Source: Saccharospirillum alexandrii_A (lineage in GTDB: Bacteria; Pseudomonadota; Gammaproteobacteria; Pseudomonadales; Natronospirillaceae). Taken from it: DNA of 64,000 nucleotides. A program made the translations under genes and the position numbers. The stretch's first letter is position 1. Each line of letters begins with the position of its first letter. The notes below the pieces were generated by a model, which saw only the letters and a list, made by a program, of their open reading frames with translations, had not been told where the DNA came from and made no database searches. The stretch lies in contig NZ_JBHZRJ010000001.1 of NCBI RefSeq assembly GCF_043641555.1, forward strand, positions 1,280,620 through 1,344,619, in the 5' to 3' direction. Of this stretch, positions 61,535 through 64,000 are shown piece after piece.

Positions 61535-62638
61535 ATGAGCACACCCTGGACGCGATATCAGGCCGATCTTAGCAAAGAGGGCTTCTCCCATGATCCGGCT
61601 CAGGAAGAAGCCGTCAAGGCATTGCAGCAACTTTACGACCAATTGATAGCTCAGCGTGCCGACGAAGCAAGCATCGCCGGGCGCCTGACCCGGATGTTTC
61701 GCAAGCAAAATGAGCCGGTGACCGGCTTATATTTCTGGGGCGGCGTGGGACGCGGCAAGACCTACCTGATGGATACCTTTTTTGACACCCTACCGTTTGA
61801 TGATAAGCGGCGCATGCACTTTCACCACTTTATGCGACGCGTACACCGGGGTTTGAAAGACCATCGTGGTCAAGCCAATCCGCTTGAAGGTGTGGCTGAG
61901 GAGATCAGTCACGAAGCTCGGGTTCTGTGTTTTGACGAGTTTTTTGTATCCGACATTGGCGATGCGATGATTCTTGCCAATTTGCTGCGCGCCTTGTTCA
62001 AACGCGGGGTGACTCTGGTTGCCACCTCCAACATTGAGCCTGATGGCCTCTACAAAGACGGCCTGCAGCGCCCACTGTTTTTACCTGCCATCGACCTGGT
62101 TAAAAAGTATACCCGGGTGATGAACGTTGATGGTGGGGTTGATTACCGCCTGCGGACGCTGACTCAGGTAAAAATTTTTCACACCCCTGCCGATGCAGCA
62201 GCAGAAGCGTCGCTGGCGTCCAGTTTTGAGAAGCTGGCTCCTGATCTGGAGGCGGTTGAAGAACAGCAATCACTTGATGTGCTTGGCCGGAATATCAGGA
62301 CTCAGCGGTTGTGCGAAGACGTTGTCTGGTTTGATTTTGATGCGCTGTGTGATGGACCCAGAAGTCAGAACGACTATATTGAAATCGCCCAGTGCTTCCA
62401 TGCTGTACTGATCAGTAACGTCCCCGTGTTTCATGGCAAGAACGATGACAAGGCCCGGCGCTTTATCAATCTGGTCGATGAATTTTACGACCGGCAGGTG
62501 AAACTGCTGATGAGTGCTGAGGCAAACATAGAGACCCTGTACCAGGATGGGCGTCTGGGTTTTGAATTCAGACGAACGGTCAGTCGTTTGCAGGAAATGC
62601 AATCGGAGGAATACCTTGCCAAAGCGCACCGGGGGTAA
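61535..62638 (+). CDS. zapE: Cell division ATPase ZapE (AFG1 family)
   Basis: AFG1-type ATPase of 367 residues that associates with the Z ring. Walker A GGVGRGKTYLMD begins near residue 69; Walker B is RVLCFDEFFVSDIGDA; the sensor region VATSNIEPDGLYKDGLQR follows. HFHHFMRRVH is the family's typical post-Walker segment. Its end overlaps the next gene by 23 bases. Confidence 0.95.
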   Translation: MSTPWTRYQADLSKEGFSHDPAQEEAVKALQQLYDQLIAQRADEASIAGRLTRMFRKQNEPVTGLYFWGGVGRGKTYLMDTFFDTLPFDDKRRMHFHHFMRRVHRGLKDHRGQANPLEGVAEEISHEARVLCFDEFFVSDIGDAMILANLLRALFKRGVTLVATSNIEPDGLYKDGLQRPLFLPAIDLVKKYTRVMNVDGGVDYRLRTLTQVKIFHTPADAAAEASLASSFEKLAPDLEAVEEQQSLDVLGRNIRTQRLCEDVVWFDFDALCDGPRSQNDYIEIAQCFHAVLISNVPVFHGKNDDKARRFINLVDEFYDRQVKLLMSAEANIETLYQDGRLGFEFRRTVSRLQEMQSEEYLAKAHRG

Positions 62639-63701
62639 TTCCGCAGCCAGCTCTTGTGAGCTGGTTCTGTCAGACCTGCATCACCGGATAACCGGAGTAA
62701 GCTCGTCCATTCGTTCGGTACTTCCGGAGCTGGACAAACGCTATCACCTGTTGTTTCTGGCCAGTCGTTCCGAGGGTAATGTTGTTGCCCGGTCTTTATG
62801 GGAAGGCTTTCGAGTTATGGCCCGTCCACCTGCCGGGCGTCCGTTTCGCATCTGGCATGTACGGCGTAATAATGAAATGTTCTGGGGGATTCTGGCCCGG
62901 GATGTAATGAGAATGCCGGTAAAGCTGGTGTTTACCAGTGCCGCCATTCGCCGTCATAGCTGGTATCCGAGGCAATTGATCGCCCGTATGGACTCCGTTA
63001 TAGCCACCAGTGAACGGGCCGCCTACTGCTTGACTGACGTAGCCGCCGTAGTGCCGCATGGTGTAGACATTGAGCGGTTTGAGTTAAATGGTACAGCCAT
63101 TGAAAACGGCCAGGCACAACCATGGAGCAGTTACACCCGGCGTCTGGGCATTATAGGACGGGTGCGACCCGAGAAGGGGACGGACCTGTTTGTTGATGCG
63201 CTCTGCGCAACCTTACCGAATCATCCGGACGCCTGTGCTGTTATTGCCGGGAAAGTCACGTCCCAATACCAGGGGTTTGCGCGCCAGCTTAGGGAAAAAC
63301 TGTCGGCGGCCGGTGTGCTGGAGCGCGTGTTTTTCCTGGATGAAGTCAGCTCAGATCAAATGCCACTTCTATATAGCCAACTTGATATCGTCTGTGCGCC
63401 TGCCCGGTATGAAGGCTTCGGGCTGGTTCCCATAGAGGCTATGGTGTCCGGAACAGCGATTATCGCCAGCAGGACAGGTGCCTATGAGGCGATGGTGGAC
63501 GAAGCTGAGTCTGGCTTTCTGGTTGACCTGGAGTCTTCACCCCAGATTGCCGAGGCGATTGAACGATTGCTGACCTCTCCTGACTTACTGAATCGTCTGA
63601 AACAGGCGGGCCGGCAAAAGGTGCGTGACCAGTTCAGTCTGAATAACGAAGTAGCGGGTATTTCCCGTGTCTATGAAACATTATGGGATCAGGGTACATA
63701 A
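62616..63701 (+). CDS. Family GT4 glycosyltransferase, LpcC-like
   Basis: A 361-residue GT-B retaining glycosyltransferase. The N-terminal LSDLHHRITGVSSSIRSVLP resembles the LpcC mannosyltransferase group of LPS core synthesis; the C-terminal half has GRVRPEKGTDLFVDAL and the EX7E motif EGFGLVPIE. The sugar and acceptor are not proven. The start is a TTG at 62616, supported by a GGAGGA site five bases upstream and lying inside the end of zapE; the in-frame ATG at 62547 is deeper within zapE and lacks support. It is followed directly by rRNA promoters. Confidence 0.85.
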   Translation: MPKRTGGNSAASSCELVLSDLHHRITGVSSSIRSVLPELDKRYHLLFLASRSEGNVVARSLWEGFRVMARPPAGRPFRIWHVRRNNEMFWGILARDVMRMPVKLVFTSAAIRRHSWYPRQLIARMDSVIATSERAAYCLTDVAAVVPHGVDIERFELNGTAIENGQAQPWSSYTRRLGIIGRVRPEKGTDLFVDALCATLPNHPDACAVIAGKVTSQYQGFARQLREKLSAAGVLERVFFLDEVSSDQMPLLYSQLDIVCAPARYEGFGLVPIEAMVSGTAIIASRTGAYEAMVDEAESGFLVDLESSPQIAEAIERLLTSPDLLNRLKQAGRQKVRDQFSLNNEVAGISRVYETLWDQGT

Positions 63702-63706
63702 GGGGC

Positions 63707-63734
63707 TTGACTGGGGAGGCCGCATCTTTATAAT
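63707..63734 (+). promoter_or_regulatory. rRNA operon promoter P1
   Basis: TTGACT and TATAAT with a 16-base spacer, starting five bases after the glycosyltransferase stop. The GC-rich DNA just after the -10 (GCGCCTCC) resembles a stringent-control discriminator. Confidence 0.85.
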
Positions 63735-63836
63735 GCGCCTCCGCTGTGACCGAACAGCGGCTCCAACCAGCCGAGAGGCGAGATGAAGTGAAAGCTCTAA
63801 AGAACTGATTCTAAAGAACATTTCTTAATAAAAGAG

Positions 63837-63864
63837 TTGACACAACGGAGCGGAGGCGTAGAAT
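63837..63864 (+). promoter_or_regulatory. rRNA operon promoter P2
   Basis: TTGACA and TAGAAT with a 16-base spacer, followed by a GC-rich discriminator (ACGCGCCTC). The DNA immediately before it (63805-63835) is A/T-rich, fitting an UP element. Confidence 0.85.
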
Positions 63865-63901
63865 ACGCGCCTCTTCAAACGACAAGCCCAACGCGCTGTC
63901 G

Positions 63902-64000
63902 TCGATCTTTAACATTGGGAATCAAGTAATTCGTGTGGGCGCTTGTAGGTCGACGCTGAATCACTCTGCTTATTGAGCTTCACTTCGGTGAAGGGATTGA
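63902..64000 (+). ncRNA. rRNA leader with boxA, running out of the window
   Basis: TCGATCTTTAACA (63902-63914) matches the boxA antitermination signal, and the following ATCAAGTAATTCGTGTGGGCG is typical of gammaproteobacterial 16S leaders. The mature 16S rRNA start is not reached before the window ends. Confidence 0.82.

Overview
The window is ordinary chromosome from a gammaproteobacterium. Gene content and order (rnc-era-recO-acpS; relA-mazG; uvrA/MFS/ssb; rplU-rpmA-obg-proB; kdsD-lpt-rpoN-hpf-ptsN-rapZ-ptsO; mlaC-ibaG-murA-hisG-hisD-hisC; corC-ybeY-phoH-miaB) match the Pseudomonas/Marinobacter/Oceanospirillales arrangement rather than the enteric one. Genus assignment (something like Marinobacter, Saccharospirillum or Reinekea) is inference only. 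GC content is moderately high, genes are tightly packed, and GTG/TTG starts are frequent (era, mazG, tag, murA, phoH, hisG, proB, and the terminal glycosyltransferase). No prophage, insertion sequence, CRISPR array or tRNA gene was seen.

Layout. 1-2653: RNA processing/ribosome assembly/recombination/lipid operon rnc-era-recO-acpS, converging on a BarA/GacS-type hybrid kinase (2659-5520). 5731-10224: cysM, relA and mazG. 10247-18449: uvrA with a LexA box, an MFS exporter, ssb, then a co-directional trio: a RmlD-like protein with lost catalytic residues, a membrane-anchored protein of unknown function, and a PilZ protein. 18477-23762: ispB opposite rplU-rpmA-obg-proB-tag. 23886-26993: a small membrane methyltransferase-like protein and an MMPL/RND transporter. 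26998-33022: fumC and the corC-ybeY-phoH-miaB block, all on the minus strand. 33267-41039: DUF1820, a possible 40-residue membrane peptide, an MFS transporter, a Bax-like glucosaminidase, a riboflavin synthase, an ElaA-like acetyltransferase, and a GntR regulator divergent from a Dld-II-type D-lactate dehydrogenase. 41094-42313: an ECF sigma factor with a ChrR-like zinc/cupin anti-sigma factor. 42434-49613: darP, the nitrogen-PTS/RpoN cluster, and LPS-transport genes ending in kdsD. 49835-55351: mlaC, ibaG, murA and hisGDC. 55474-63701: a GH13 glucosidase, a Nif3-like protein, cysN/cysD, zapG, zapE and a glycosyltransferase. 63702-64000: tandem promoters and boxA leader of an rRNA operon whose 16S gene lies beyond the window.

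What stands out. Two families of folded intergenic repeats are present. Family A (five copies) has a long outer stem whose two arms co-vary between copies while the loop region stays conserved and folds into further hairpins. Family B (two copies) is a string of four hairpins in fixed order. Several otherwise conserved loci have missing members: no kdsC between kdsD and lptC, no mlaF/E/D or mlaB around mlaC, no rlmD before relA, no lnt after corC. CysN carries an 84-residue tail that looks like a decayed APS kinase domain without its P-loop. I found no convincing wholly new multi-gene system. The best candidates for novelty are the repeat families, the degenerate RmlD/unknown/PilZ trio, and a strong hairpin immediately before the riboflavin synthase ribosome-binding site.
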